A stretch of 64,000 nt of DNA from Azoarcus sp. DD4 (GCF_006496635.1 NZ_CP022958.1:2976001-3040000), one strand, 5' to 3'. Shown: positions 38,620 to 48,165, numbered from the stretch's first letter. Numbers and translations: made by a program. Notes: generated from the letters alone by a model not told the origin.

Positions 38620-40158
38620 ATGAACCTGCTGCGCGCCCTCGCCACCGTGAGCGGCATGACCCTGCTCTCCCGCATCCTCGGCTTCGTACGTGACTTCGTG
38701 ATCGCGCGCGCATTCGGCGCGGGCATTGCCACCGATGCCTTCTTTGTCGCCTTCCGCCTGCCCAACCTGCTGCGCCGCATGTTCGCCGAAGGTGCTTTCT
38801 CGCAGGCCTTCGTGCCGATTCTCGCCGAATACAAGAATACGCAGGGCGCCGATGCAACACGGGTGCTGGTGGACCGGGTTGCCACGCTGCTCGGGCTGAT
38901 CGTCGCCTTTGTCGCGATTCTGGGCGTGATCGGCGCTCCACTGATCATTCAGGTGTCGGCTCCCGGCTTCTCCGAAAGCCCGGAGAAGTTCGCACTCACC
39001 GTGGAACTTACCCGGATCACCTTTCCCTACATCCTGTTCATGGCCTTGGTGGCTCTTGCCGGCGGCGTGCTCAACACCTGGAGCCGCTTCGCCATTCCGG
39101 CATTCACGCCGGTGCTGCTCAACCTTTCCTTCATTGGCATGGCACTGTTCGCCGCCCCCTATTTCGACCCTCCTGTCCTCGCGCTCGCCTGGGCAGTGTT
39201 CCTCGGCGGAATACTGCAACTTGTATTGCAGGCCCGCCCGTTGGCACGCATCGGAATGCTGCCCCGCTTCGACCTGGACCCGGGCGACCCGGGCGTCCGC
39301 CGCATTCTCAAGCTGATGGCGCCGGCCATACTCGGCGTATCGGTCAGCCAGCTCTCCCTGCTCATCAATACCATTTTCGCATCCTTCCTCGAAAGCGGCA
39401 GCGTGTCCTGGCTCTACTACGCCGATCGCCTGATGGAATTCCCGTCCGGCCTGCTCGGGGTGGCCCTTGGCACCATTCTGCTACCCAGTCTCGCCAAACT
39501 GCATGCAGACAAACGCAGCGAGGCCTTCTCCTCGCTACTCGACTGGGGGCTGCGGCTGACGCTGATGCTCACCCTGCCCGCCGCGCTCGCGCTGGCAATA
39601 CTTTCGGTACCCTTGGTGGCGACACTCTTTCACTACGGCGCATTCGAAATCAGCGATGTGCTGCACACCCGCGATGCCCTGGTTGCGTACAGCGTCGGCC
39701 TGACCGGCCTGATCTTGGTAAAGGTACTGGCCCCCGGCTTCTATGCTCGCCAGGATATCCGCACCCCGGTGAAGATTGCCCTGATCACGCTGACTGCAAC
39801 GCAGGCGATGAACCTCGCCTTCATCGTGCCGTTCCGCCACGCCGGGCTTGCGCTCGCCATCGGCCTCGCATCCTGTCTCAACGCCGGCCTGCTCTATCTC
39901 GGCCTGCGCCGGCGCGGCATCTACCGACCGCAACCTGGTTGGACCAAATTCTGGTTGAAGCTGCTCGCGGCACTCATCGTCATGGGCAGCGTACTCTGGC
40001 TCACCGCCGGCCCCGATCAAACCTGGCTCAGCCGCAGCGGCAGCGAACGCATCATGAAACTGAGCATGGTGATCTCGGCAGGCATCGCCAGCTACTTCGC
40101 AACGCTGTTTGCGCTCGGCTTCCGTCCGCGCGACTTCCGCCGTCGGGCTGCCGAATAG
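38620..40158 (+). CDS. murJ: lipid II flippase MurJ
   Basis: A 512-residue MOP-superfamily protein with about 14 hydrophobic helices. It begins MNLLRALATVSGMTLLSRIL and has RDFVIARAFGAGIATDAFFV, FRLPNLLRRMFAEGAFSQAF and ADRLMEFPSGLLGVALGTIL, all classic MurJ segments. It moves lipid II across the inner membrane for peptidoglycan synthesis. An upstream in-frame extension of 176 codons overlaps rpsT and is not coding. Monocistronic layout next to rpsT. Confidence 0.97.
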   Translation: MNLLRALATVSGMTLLSRILGFVRDFVIARAFGAGIATDAFFVAFRLPNLLRRMFAEGAFSQAFVPILAEYKNTQGADATRVLVDRVATLLGLIVAFVAILGVIGAPLIIQVSAPGFSESPEKFALTVELTRITFPYILFMALVALAGGVLNTWSRFAIPAFTPVLLNLSFIGMALFAAPYFDPPVLALAWAVFLGGILQLVLQARPLARIGMLPRFDLDPGDPGVRRILKLMAPAILGVSVSQLSLLINTIFASFLESGSVSWLYYADRLMEFPSGLLGVALGTILLPSLAKLHADKRSEAFSSLLDWGLRLTLMLTLPAALALAILSVPLVATLFHYGAFEISDVLHTRDALVAYSVGLTGLILVKVLAPGFYARQDIRTPVKIALITLTATQAMNLAFIVPFRHAGLALAIGLASCLNAGLLYLGLRRRGIYRPQPGWTKFWLKLLAALIVMGSVLWLTAGPDQTWLSRSGSERIMKLSMVISAGIASYFATLFALGFRPRDFRRRAAE

Positions 40159-40224
40159 GCGTAGCATTTCAGCCGAAGGTCAAACTGGCGGACGACGGAC
40201 CCGCTTACCAGGAGACAGGCACAC

Positions 40225-40854
40225 ATGAAGCTCACCAGCAACAGCTTTGCCGACGGAAGCCGCATCCCCGACGAGTTCGCGTTCTGCAATCCGTCAAGCA
40301 GTGACCACGTCTGCCTTGGCGGAAATCGCAATCCCCAGCTGCGCTGGTCGGACGTGCCGGCTGGGACGAAGTCTTTCGTGCTGATCTGCCACGATCCCGA
40401 CGTTCCCAGCGTGGGCGATGACGTGAATCAGGAAGGACGCATCATCGCCGCCAGCCTTCCACGGGTGGATTTCTTCCACTGGGTGATGGTCGATCTGCCT
40501 GCCGACCTGCGCGAGATCGAAGCCGGCGCCTTCTCGAGCGAAGTCACGCCGGCCGGCAAGCCCGGACCGGCGGGACCGCAGGGAACACGCCATGGAGTGA
40601 ACGACTACACCGCATGGTTTGCCGCGGACGAATCCATGCGCGGCGACTATTACGGCTACGACGGCCCCTGCCCGCCGTGGAACGACGAGCGAGTGCACCA
40701 CTATGTATTCACGCTCTACGCACTAGACGTCGACCGCTGCCCGGTGGAAGGCCGGTTCGATGGTCCCCTGGTGCGCAATGCAGTGGCCGGCCATGTGCTG
40801 GCCCAGGCAAGCCTGACGTCGACCTATTCGCTCAACCCCCGGCTAACTGACTGA
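40225..40854 (+). CDS. YbhB/YbcL-family (PEBP, Raf-kinase-inhibitor-like) protein
   Basis: A 209-residue phosphatidylethanolamine-binding-protein homologue. Seen are the start MKLTSNSFADGSRIPDEFAF, NPQLRWSDVPAGTKSFVLIC, the ligand-pocket motif DPDVP, the FHWVMVDLP segment, YDGPCPPWNDERVHHYVFTL, and an HVLAQASLT end. No signal peptide is seen, so it is probably cytoplasmic. It is slightly longer than E. coli YbhB because of an insert around NQEGRIIAASLPRVD. ATG 40225 has AGGAGACAGG upstream. Biochemical function in bacteria is unknown. Confidence 0.88.
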   Translation: MKLTSNSFADGSRIPDEFAFCNPSSSDHVCLGGNRNPQLRWSDVPAGTKSFVLICHDPDVPSVGDDVNQEGRIIAASLPRVDFFHWVMVDLPADLREIEAGAFSSEVTPAGKPGPAGPQGTRHGVNDYTAWFAADESMRGDYYGYDGPCPPWNDERVHHYVFTLYALDVDRCPVEGRFDGPLVRNAVAGHVLAQASLTSTYSLNPRLTD

Positions 40855-40860
40855 CGCCAC

Positions 40861-41190
40861 CTAGCTGCCAGCCGCCCGAGCGCACCGCTCCAGTTTGCGG
40901 CGCCCATCCAGGCACAGACATGCGCCGCCACCGCAACTTACCGGCTCCCGGCGCGGCAGGCCCGGTTCGAATGCGCGCACGCCGGCGAGCTTGAGAAAAT
41001 GAAGCACGGTGCTCATGCCGTGGAACACGGTCAGTTCGCCGCCGCCGGCATGCAACCAGCGATTTTCCACGCTGAGTGCGAAGCAGTTGCGGCGCGCGCC
41101 GCTGCCGACATCGTGAATGCGCACCGTGCGCGCCCTCTCCGGCCTGGCTGAGACCAGCGCCAGATCCAGCCATGTCGCGATGTTGTCCAT
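40861..41190 (-). CDS. hypothetical small protein with cysteine cluster
   Basis: A 109-residue protein I do not recognise. A strong GAGGAGGGG lies 6-7 nt before ATG 41190, which supports it being real. It contains a likely beta-rich middle (FALSVENRWLHAGGGELTVF), then LKLAGVRAFEPGL and a C-terminal CGGGACLCLDGRRKLERC with four cysteines. It is convergent with the PEBP gene, six bases apart, and divergent from metY. Function cannot be assigned; a metal- or redox-linked role is only suggested by the cysteines. Confidence 0.55.
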   Translation of the reverse strand: MDNIATWLDLALVSARPERARTVRIHDVGSGARRNCFALSVENRWLHAGGGELTVFHGMSTVLHFLKLAGVRAFEPGLPRREPVSCGGGACLCLDGRRKLERCARAAGS

Positions 41191-41354
41191 GGTGACCCCC
41201 TCCTCGTGAATTGCCGACTCGCCCTCGTCGGGGCGTTGTATTTATCGCTGTATTAGCAAGCATTATCCACGCGCAACGAGAGGCATCAAGCGGGGCCCCG
41301 AAGTGCTCATGGCCCCGACCCCGCGATCGATGCTATTTCACTAGGGAAATCCAA

Positions 41355-41375
41355 ATCGAAACAACTTATTTCGAT
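41355..41375. promoter_or_regulatory. inverted-repeat operator overlapping metY -35
   Basis: ATCGAAA-CAACTTA-TTTCGAT is a perfect 7-bp inverted repeat with a 7-bp centre, and its right arm covers the -35 hexamer of the metY promoter. It is AT-rich in a GC-rich region. The spacing fits a dimeric helix-turn-helix regulator; which one is unknown. Confidence 0.6.
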
Positions 41376-41398
41376 ATCAGTGAAGCGCTGGCTATACT
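41370..41398 (+). promoter_or_regulatory. sigma-70 promoter of metY
   Basis: TTCGAT, 17-bp spacer, TATACT, with the -10 ending 29 nt before the metY ATG. The leader would be about 22 nt, too short for a SAM riboswitch, so control is likely at the operator that overlaps it. Confidence 0.65.
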
Positions 41399-41427
41399 CG
41401 GCGCCCAGTTCAACCGAGGGGGATCCA

Positions 41428-42699
41428 ATGAAGCTCGAAACCTTGGCAGTGCACGGTGGTTACTCGCCCGATCCGACGACCAAGGCCGTGGCAGTGCCGA
41501 TCTACCAAACCACGTCCTACGCCTTCGACGACACCCAGCACGGCGCCGACCTGTTCGACCTCAAGGTCCAGGGCAACATCTACACCCGGATCATGAATCC
41601 GACCACTGCGGTGCTGGAGCAGCGCGTCGCAGCAATGGAAGGCGGCATCGGGGCCCTGGCCGTTGCATCCGGCATGGCTGCGATCACCTACGCCATCCAG
41701 ACGATCGCCGAAGCCGGCGACAACATCGTGTCGGTTTCGACGCTCTACGGCGGTACCTACAATCTTTTCGCACACACCTTTCCGCAGTTCGGCATCGAAG
41801 TCCGATTCGCGGACCATCGTGACCCGGACGCGTTCGCGACCCTGATCGACGGCCGCACCAAGGCCATTTTCTGCGAATCCGTCGGTAACCCGCTGGGCAA
41901 CATCACCGACTTCGAGCGTCTCGCGGAAATCGCGCACCGCGCCGGCGTGCCGCTGATTGTCGACAACACCGTGCCGACGCCTTACCTCTGCCGTCCGTTC
42001 GAACACGGTGCCGACATCGTCGTGCATTCGCTCACCAAGTATCTCGGCGGCCACGGCAATTCGATCGGCGGCATCATTGTGGATTCGGGGAAATTCCCCT
42101 GGGCGCAGCACAAGGAGCGCTTCCGCCGCCTCAACGAACCGGACGTGTCCTACCACGGCGTGGTCTACACCGAAGCCCTCGGCGCCGCCGCCTACATCGC
42201 CCGCGCGCGCGTCGTGCCGCTGCGCAATACGGGCGCCGCGCTCAGCCCGTTCAATGCCTTTCTCATCCTGCAGGGCATCGAAACCGTCACCCTGCGCATG
42301 GACCGGATCTGCGACAACACGCTCAAGGTTGCCGGGTTCCTCAAGGGACATCCCAAGGTGGAATGGGTCAATTACGCCGGCCTGCCCGACCATGCGGATC
42401 ACGGTCTGGTGCAGAAATACCTCGGCGGCCGCGCCTCGGGCATCCTGTCGTTCGGGGTCAAGGGTGGTTTTGAAGCGGGCGGCCGCTTCCAGGACGCGCT
42501 GCAACTGGTGACGCGCCTGGTGAACATCGGCGACGCCAAATCGCTCGCCTGCCACCCGGCCTCCACCACACACCGTCAACTCGGCCCGGACGAACTCGCC
42601 AAGGCCGGCGTGTCGCCCGACATGGTGCGACTGTCCATCGGTATCGAACACATCGACGACATCCTGGCCGACATCGACCAAGCCCTCGCCGCAGTCTGA
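41428..42699 (+). CDS. metY: O-acetylhomoserine sulfhydrylase / aminocarboxypropyltransferase
   Basis: A 423-residue Cys/Met-metabolism PLP enzyme. It begins MKLETLAVHGGYSPDPTTKA and has the tyrosine-arginine segment NIYTRIMNPTTAVLEQRVAA, ESVGNPLGNITDFE, and the PLP lysine motif VHSLTKYLGGHGNSIGG. Length and motifs fit MetY (direct sulfhydrylation of O-acetylhomoserine with sulfide or methanethiol) rather than MetB or MetC, which are shorter. CGAGGGGG precedes the ATG at 41428. Stand-alone gene with its own promoter and operator. Confidence 0.93.
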   Translation: MKLETLAVHGGYSPDPTTKAVAVPIYQTTSYAFDDTQHGADLFDLKVQGNIYTRIMNPTTAVLEQRVAAMEGGIGALAVASGMAAITYAIQTIAEAGDNIVSVSTLYGGTYNLFAHTFPQFGIEVRFADHRDPDAFATLIDGRTKAIFCESVGNPLGNITDFERLAEIAHRAGVPLIVDNTVPTPYLCRPFEHGADIVVHSLTKYLGGHGNSIGGIIVDSGKFPWAQHKERFRRLNEPDVSYHGVVYTEALGAAAYIARARVVPLRNTGAALSPFNAFLILQGIETVTLRMDRICDNTLKVAGFLKGHPKVEWVNYAGLPDHADHGLVQKYLGGRASGILSFGVKGGFEAGGRFQDALQLVTRLVNIGDAKSLACHPASTTHRQLGPDELAKAGVSPDMVRLSIGIEHIDDILADIDQALAAV

Positions 42700-42730
42700 C
42701 ACCCGCCGCCGCACGCCAGCCCAGGCAACA

Positions 42731-42757
42731 GCGGACGCCGGCTCAGCCGGCGTCCGC
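42731..42757. terminator. strong hairpin between metY and phhB, probable terminator
   Basis: GCGGACGCCGGC, loop TCA, GCCGGCGTCCGC is a perfect 12-bp stem between convergent genes. The loop includes the phhB stop codon. T tails are poor (CCCTTT on the plus strand), so termination may need other factors. Confidence 0.55.
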
Positions 42758-43048
42758 CCTTTGGGCGACCTGATCGACGAACCGGGCCAGCACGATGTCC
42801 TTGTGCGTCAAGCCACCCGCGTCGTGGGTGCTCAGGACGATCTCGACACGGTTATAGACGTTGCTCCAGTCCGGGTGATGATCCAGCTTTTCCGCCATCA
42901 ATGCGACCTGCGTCATGAAGCCGAAGGCGGCATTGAAGTCGGCAAACTGAAGCTGGCGGCGAATCGCATCACGCCCGTCAACGACACTCCAGCCCGGCAA
43001 GCTCGCCAGCGCTGCCTTGCGCACGGCGTCATCCAGTCGTTCGCTCAT
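42743..43048 (-). CDS. phhB: 4a-hydroxytetrahydrobiopterin dehydratase (PCD/DCoH)
   Basis: A 101-residue pterin-4a-carbinolamine dehydratase. The conserved motif KLDHHPDWSNVYNRVEIVLS carries the histidine pair, followed by HDAGGLTHKDIVLA. It regenerates pterin cofactor for aromatic amino-acid hydroxylases, or assists molybdopterin metabolism. AAAGGAGGTG lies just before ATG 43048, an excellent ribosome site. No phhA is adjacent. It is 30 bp upstream of, and on the same strand as, the end of the DUF748 gene. Confidence 0.93.
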   Translation of the reverse strand: MSERLDDAVRKAALASLPGWSVVDGRDAIRRQLQFADFNAAFGFMTQVALMAEKLDHHPDWSNVYNRVEIVLSTHDAGGLTHKDIVLARFVDQVAQRADAG

Positions 43049-43078
43049 CGCCACCTCCTTTCCCCAACGCAACCTCGC

Positions 43079-46000
43079 TCAGCGCAACGAGAACTGCACC
43101 TCGCGGACACCACCCTGCTCGCCCGCGCCGAGCTTGGGCGCAAGCAGGAAGACCCGTTCCGAGGCGACCTTGCCGCTGTCGAGCAGCCAGCCTTTGACCT
43201 CCTGGCCACGCTGCTGCGCCAGCGCGCGCAGGTCTTCATCTGTCACCGTGGTATTGGCATAGATCAGGGCTTCCATTTCGGCAACCGGCAAATCCTTGGC
43301 CAGGCCGATGACGTTGCGCGGCTTCTTGAAGTCGGCGTCGCGATACACCTGCTTGAGCAAGGCCGGATACTCCTCGGCGCTGACCTCGACCTCGTCGAGC
43401 GAAGGCGCGTTCTGCCCCTTCGCAACCAGGCTCTTGAGTTTCAGTGCAGCGGTCTTGCGGCCCAGCATCACCTTCTTGAGGCCCTCGGGATCGCTGGCCG
43501 GATCGGCGTAGGGCGTCACCTCCAGCTTGAGCGCGGGCCGCTCGTTGAGCGCCTTGGCCAGCAAGGCCAGCTTATCGACCTGCGCCTTGCCCGGCTTGGC
43601 CACGCCTGGTTCGAAATCGATCTGCGACAGTTCCTCGCCCCCCGAGAGCGCGGCACCAAGCAACGAGAACGGCGCAGTGACGGCCTTGCCGACAAGGTTG
43701 ACCAGTGCGCGTACCACCAAACCGAAAACGCTGAACTGCGGATCGTCCAGCGTGCCGCTGATGGGCAGGTTAAGATCGATCTCACCACGCCCGTTCTTCA
43801 GCAGCGACACCGCGAACTGCACCGGCAGACTGGTGGCGTCAGGGCTGTCGACCTTGTCGCCGAAAGTGAGTTGATCGACGAACACCCGGTTGGTCGCGGT
43901 AAGCCTCCTGTCCTCGATCTTGTAGTTGAGGTCAGCCGACAACTTGCCTTTCTGGATCCCGTAACCGACGTATTTGCCGGAATAGCTGGACAGGCCGGTC
44001 AGCTCGAAATCCTTCACCGACGCGACGATGTCCAGGTAGCGATCCTGACGGAAGGGATTGAGCTCGCCGCTCACGCTGACCGGTGCGCTGTTGTCGACCT
44101 TGCCGGTCAGCGCAAGCTTGGCGATCGTGCTCGGATCCGATGACAGACCCGTGAGCGTGCCCGCCATGCCGGTCAGGTTGGCATCGTAGTTGGGCCGCAC
44201 GAAGCGATCGCTGAAGGCGATGTTCCCGCCCTTCAGCTCGATCCGTCCAAGGCGGATGGGCGGAACCGGCTCCGGTGCCGGCAACTCGACGGTCGACCTG
44301 CCCTGGTCCTGCCGGACCTCGCCGGCGGGCGCCTCTGCCGCGGAGGATTCATCCGCAGGCTCTGCAGCCGCATCGCCGCGGATTTCACGCAAGTTGAGCT
44401 GCCCCTGCTCGTTGAGGATCAGGCGGGTGTAGAAATCGCTTAGCGCAATCCGGTCGACATCGAGGGCCAGCGGCGCGATGCGCGCATCGATACCACCGAC
44501 CTGCAGCGACCGCCAGCGTACAAAGTCCGTCGCATTGAGCTTGTCCACCGAGGCGAAGTCGGCCACGCCGACATCGCCACGGAAGCGGCCGGTCAGGGTG
44601 CTGTCACGCCGTGTCTCGAGCGACAGTTTGCCTTTGGTCGTCAGGCTGCCACGCGCGATGGCGATCTTGGTCTGCTCGAGCACGTATGGTTGCAGCGGCA
44701 ACAGGTCGACGTTCTTCAGGTTGAGGTCGAGCTCGGTCCTGAGCGGATCCAGTACGACGGCGCCACTCGCGCCGAGCTGCCCGCGCTTGTTGATCCTCGA
44801 GTCCAGATCGATCTTCGCCGACGCCCCCTTCTGGTTGGACAGGTTCTCCACCTTCAGCGCGATGCCTTCCGCAGCCAGTGTTACCGGTTTGTCGACGGTA
44901 CGGTCTTCGATCCTGACCGACGCCCCGCCGATGGCAAGCTTCTGCAGCACGACTTTCCATGGCGCACCGGCGGTGTCCTTGGGCGCCGGAGGCGCCTGCT
45001 TGCCGAGCAGATCGAGCACGTCGAAGCGACCATCGCGCAAGCGGATCGCCGACAGCACGGCACCGTTGGCGTTGACCTCGGCCACGTTTACCGAACGCTC
45101 TCCGAGCTTGAGCACCGCCTGGTTGACCACCAGCTCCGGCACATTGGCAACGGCGTCCTTGCGCCCCTTGAGACCAAGGATGAAGTCGTGCACGGCAAGG
45201 CTGTCCGCCGTGACCTCGGCATCGAAGCCATCCGCCCCGCTGCCGAGCTTGTAGCGCACCGTGCCATCGACGCGCCCGTCACGCAGCTCGCCGCCCGGCA
45301 GCGCCAGCGCCAGATAAGGCGCATAGCGACCCGGTCGGAGCTGCTCCATCGTCACACTGCCATCGAGTTCGAAGGGCACCAGGCGCAGGCTGTCCTGATG
45401 GCTGAACTCTTCCCCACCATCGGTGGCGTAGTCGAGGCGGATCTCGGCCGGCATGTCACCGCTGGTGGCGAGGTCGCGCAAATCCAGGTTGATCGCCTGA
45501 ATCTGTGCCTTGAAGGGAGAGGCCAGCGCGCGGTCCTCGAAGCGCACCACGCCATCGCGAATCCGCGCCGAGGCCAGCAGGAAATCCGGTACGGGCGTTT
45601 CGGCGACGGGCGCCGACTTGGCAGCGCCGTTGCCCGCTTTCTTGCCGTTCGTCGCGGTCCCCTTGGCGGGCCTGGCCCCATCCTTGCCTGCCGGCATCAG
45701 CCCCAACAGGTTGATGCCGCCGTCAGCGAGGCGCACCACGTCGATTTCCGGCTGGATCAGACGCAGACGGGCAAAATGCCATTTCCCGATCAGGGGCTGG
45801 ACGTCGGCCAGCTCGATGCCGAGCTCGGCCACCGCCACCGCGGGCTGTCCGGCCTTGTCCTGCAATACCAGACCGTCCACCTGCGCCTGCCCCTTCACCG
45901 CCACCGTTGGCTGCTTGCCCTCGGGCTGGGCGAAAGCGACTTCGATATCGGTCGCGAGCTTGCCGGACGGCAGCCGGAAATTCGGTTCGAACGGCAGGTA

Positions 46001-46726
46001 GGCCAGCCAGGGCGAGAGCTCCAGATCCTTCACCGACAATTCCAGCACGGTTTCGCGCGTATCGGTGAAAGGCTTGGTCCGACCCGACACCGCGATCGGA
46101 TTGCCATCCAGCTTACCCGCCAGCGAAGGCTCGACGAAGACGTCCACCTTGACCGGAAGGTTGGAAACAAAGGGCACGCCGAGCGTGAGTTCGCTCAACT
46201 CGTGGCTCAGGTTCTTGGTGCGGTCGTCCACCACAATGCGGCCACCGGTCACGCTGATGTTGCCGACGGAAAAGCGCGCATCCCCCTCGCTCTCAGGTCC
46301 GGCTGCCAGACGTTCGGTCACATCCGACCAGTTGTACTGCCCCTCACCCAGCTTGACGAAGCGCACGCGCGGCGCCTGCACCGAGAATTCGTGCAGCACC
46401 GGCCCGCCACGGATGATGGATTCAAGCTCAAGATTGGCGCGCAGCCTGTCCACGCCAAAGGCTTCGGTCTTGCCATCGGCTTCCATGATGCGGGCGCCAT
46501 GGATTTCTGCAGTCAGCGTGAACGGGTTGAAGCCGACGCGCTCGATCGACACTTCGCGACCGAGTTGCTCGTTGAGTATCTTGACCGCGTAATGGCGGGC
46601 GACCGGAGGCACCACGCCGAATCCAAGCGCCGCAATCGCGACCAGCGCACCCGCTCCCCATTTGGCAGGTCGCGCATACCGTCGCAGGCGAGCAGCCGCC
46701 GTTGCGCCGGGGGTGGAATCAGTCAT
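43079..46726 (-). CDS. giant AsmA-like DUF748 protein
   Basis: A 1215-residue protein with one N-terminal transmembrane helix (about residues 22-42) and a very long periplasmic region of repeated beta-strand segments, typical of DUF748/AsmA-like bridge proteins. Seen are RHYAVKILNEQLGREVSIER near the start, the FNPFTLTAEIHGARIMEADG segment, repeated KLAIGGASVRIEDRTV and LGRIELKGGNIAFSDRFVRP-type blocks, and a helical C-terminal tail. AsmA-like proteins carry phospholipids or shape envelope transport; DUF748 members are little studied. ATG 46726 is preceded by GGAGCG. An Ala/Lys-rich linker (GTATNGKKAGNGAAKSAPVA) occurs near residue 350. Confidence 0.88.
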   Translation of the reverse strand: MTDSTPGATAAARLRRYARPAKWGAGALVAIAALGFGVVPPVARHYAVKILNEQLGREVSIERVGFNPFTLTAEIHGARIMEADGKTEAFGVDRLRANLELESIIRGGPVLHEFSVQAPRVRFVKLGEGQYNWSDVTERLAAGPESEGDARFSVGNISVTGGRIVVDDRTKNLSHELSELTLGVPFVSNLPVKVDVFVEPSLAGKLDGNPIAVSGRTKPFTDTRETVLELSVKDLELSPWLAYLPFEPNFRLPSGKLATDIEVAFAQPEGKQPTVAVKGQAQVDGLVLQDKAGQPAVAVAELGIELADVQPLIGKWHFARLRLIQPEIDVVRLADGGINLLGLMPAGKDGARPAKGTATNGKKAGNGAAKSAPVAETPVPDFLLASARIRDGVVRFEDRALASPFKAQIQAINLDLRDLATSGDMPAEIRLDYATDGGEEFSHQDSLRLVPFELDGSVTMEQLRPGRYAPYLALALPGGELRDGRVDGTVRYKLGSGADGFDAEVTADSLAVHDFILGLKGRKDAVANVPELVVNQAVLKLGERSVNVAEVNANGAVLSAIRLRDGRFDVLDLLGKQAPPAPKDTAGAPWKVVLQKLAIGGASVRIEDRTVDKPVTLAAEGIALKVENLSNQKGASAKIDLDSRINKRGQLGASGAVVLDPLRTELDLNLKNVDLLPLQPYVLEQTKIAIARGSLTTKGKLSLETRRDSTLTGRFRGDVGVADFASVDKLNATDFVRWRSLQVGGIDARIAPLALDVDRIALSDFYTRLILNEQGQLNLREIRGDAAAEPADESSAAEAPAGEVRQDQGRSTVELPAPEPVPPIRLGRIELKGGNIAFSDRFVRPNYDANLTGMAGTLTGLSSDPSTIAKLALTGKVDNSAPVSVSGELNPFRQDRYLDIVASVKDFELTGLSSYSGKYVGYGIQKGKLSADLNYKIEDRRLTATNRVFVDQLTFGDKVDSPDATSLPVQFAVSLLKNGRGEIDLNLPISGTLDDPQFSVFGLVVRALVNLVGKAVTAPFSLLGAALSGGEELSQIDFEPGVAKPGKAQVDKLALLAKALNERPALKLEVTPYADPASDPEGLKKVMLGRKTAALKLKSLVAKGQNAPSLDEVEVSAEEYPALLKQVYRDADFKKPRNVIGLAKDLPVAEMEALIYANTTVTDEDLRALAQQRGQEVKGWLLDSGKVASERVFLLAPKLGAGEQGGVREVQFSLR

Positions 46727-46854
46727 CAAAACGCTCCATCAGTAGGGCTGTTCATTATCCATTCAATCTGCCACAGCCGGTCCGGCCGCATCGCGGTTGC
46801 CCGTACCCGGACCGGCGCGTATTCTGCGCCGCTTTCAACGCACCAGGCTCGATA

Positions 46855-48072
46855 GTGGCTGACCAGACATACGATCTCGTCGTGATCGGCGCCGGCGCCG
46901 CCGGCATGATGTGCGCCGCGACCGCCGGGCAGCGCGGCCGCCGGGTGCTGATCATCGACCACGCGACCCGCCTTGCCGAGAAGATAAGGATCTCCGGCGG
47001 CGGCCGCTGCAACTTCACCAATCGGCGGGTCGGTCCCGAGAATTATCTCAGCCGCAATCCGCATTTCGTGCGCTCGGCCCTTTCACGCTTTACGGCGCGG
47101 GATTTTATCGATCTTGTCGAACATCATGGCGTCCGTTACCACGAAAGATCTTGGGGACAGCTGTTTTGCGATGATTCCGCGCAACAGATCATCGATCTGC
47201 TGCGCGCCGAATGCGACGACGGCAAGGTTAACTGGCTGACGCCGGCCGAGGTCCGTCAGGTCGCCGCCACGCCGGACGCCGCAGACCGCTACCAAATCGA
47301 GACCAACCGCGGCCGATTCGCCGCACATAGTCTGGTCGTCGCCACCGGCGGCCTTTCCATCCCCAAGATCGGTGCCAGTCCGTTCGGCTATCGCCTGGCC
47401 GAACAGTTCCAGCTGCCCATCGTTCCACCTCGGCCCGCGCTGGTGCCGCTGACCTTGCCGCCGGAAACGCTGGCTCGACTTGCGCCGCTGGCCGGTGCCT
47501 CGCTGGATGTCGAAGCGAGCTGCAACGACGGCCGCTTTCGCGAGGCGGTCCTGCTGACGCATCGCGGTCTGTCCGGGCCAGTCATCCTGCAGGTGTCGAG
47601 CTACTGGCAGGCGCAGGCCTACAAGGCTGACGATAATGCCCGCTGGGCACCGGTCAGCCTCAACCTGCTGCCCGACCTGGACACCGCCGAATGGCTGCTC
47701 GAACACGCCGGCAGCCGCGGCCTGCTCGCCAACCTGCTCGCCGAGCATCTGCCGCGCCGTTTCGCGCATGCGTGGTGCGAACTGCACGGCTGGACGCGGC
47801 CGCTCAACCAGTTCCGTCATGCCGAGCTTCGCCAGATCGCCGCACATCTCGCCAACTGGGAACTCGTCCCCTCCGGCACCCAGGGCTATGCGAAGGCAGA
47901 GGTCACCCTGGGCGGCGTAGACACCCGTGCCCTGTCGTCGAAGACGATGGAGGCCAAGGACAAGCCCGGTCTCTACTTCATTGGCGAGGTCATGGACGTC
48001 ACCGGCCATCTCGGTGGCTACAATTTCCAGTGGGCCTGGTCGTCGGGCCACGTCGCCGGCGAGTTCGCGTAA
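46855..48072 (+). CDS. HI0933/YhiN-family FAD-dependent oxidoreductase
   Basis: A 405-residue flavoprotein. GTG 46855 leads directly into the FAD-binding start DLVVIGAGAAGMMCAATAG. The family motif EKIRISGGGRCNFTNRRVGP follows, then VVATGGLSIPKIGASPFGY, and the C-terminal GLYFIGEVMDVTGHLGGYNF with QWAWSSG. The BaiN/HI0933 family has mostly unknown substrates (some act on C=C bonds). Upstream in-frame codons lie over the divergent DUF748 start and are not used. No operon partner is obvious. Confidence 0.9.
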   Translation: MADQTYDLVVIGAGAAGMMCAATAGQRGRRVLIIDHATRLAEKIRISGGGRCNFTNRRVGPENYLSRNPHFVRSALSRFTARDFIDLVEHHGVRYHERSWGQLFCDDSAQQIIDLLRAECDDGKVNWLTPAEVRQVAATPDAADRYQIETNRGRFAAHSLVVATGGLSIPKIGASPFGYRLAEQFQLPIVPPRPALVPLTLPPETLARLAPLAGASLDVEASCNDGRFREAVLLTHRGLSGPVILQVSSYWQAQAYKADDNARWAPVSLNLLPDLDTAEWLLEHAGSRGLLANLLAEHLPRRFAHAWCELHGWTRPLNQFRHAELRQIAAHLANWELVPSGTQGYAKAEVTLGGVDTRALSSKTMEAKDKPGLYFIGEVMDVTGHLGGYNFQWAWSSGHVAGEFA

Positions 48073-48165
48073 GGAAGGCGTTCCACCTGTCGTCCCCGAA
48101 CGACGTCATCACGCTGTCACGCGCCGGTAGCACGCTTGTCGCCACCCCACTGGCGCAAGCGCTTC

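Noticed and set aside
41191..41427. SAM or SAH riboswitch before metY
   Set aside because: A good promoter lies only 30 bp before the start codon, leaving no room for an aptamer.
44690..46855. 721-codon plus-strand open frame
   Set aside because: Antisense shadow of the DUF748 gene with no signal, membrane or domain pattern.
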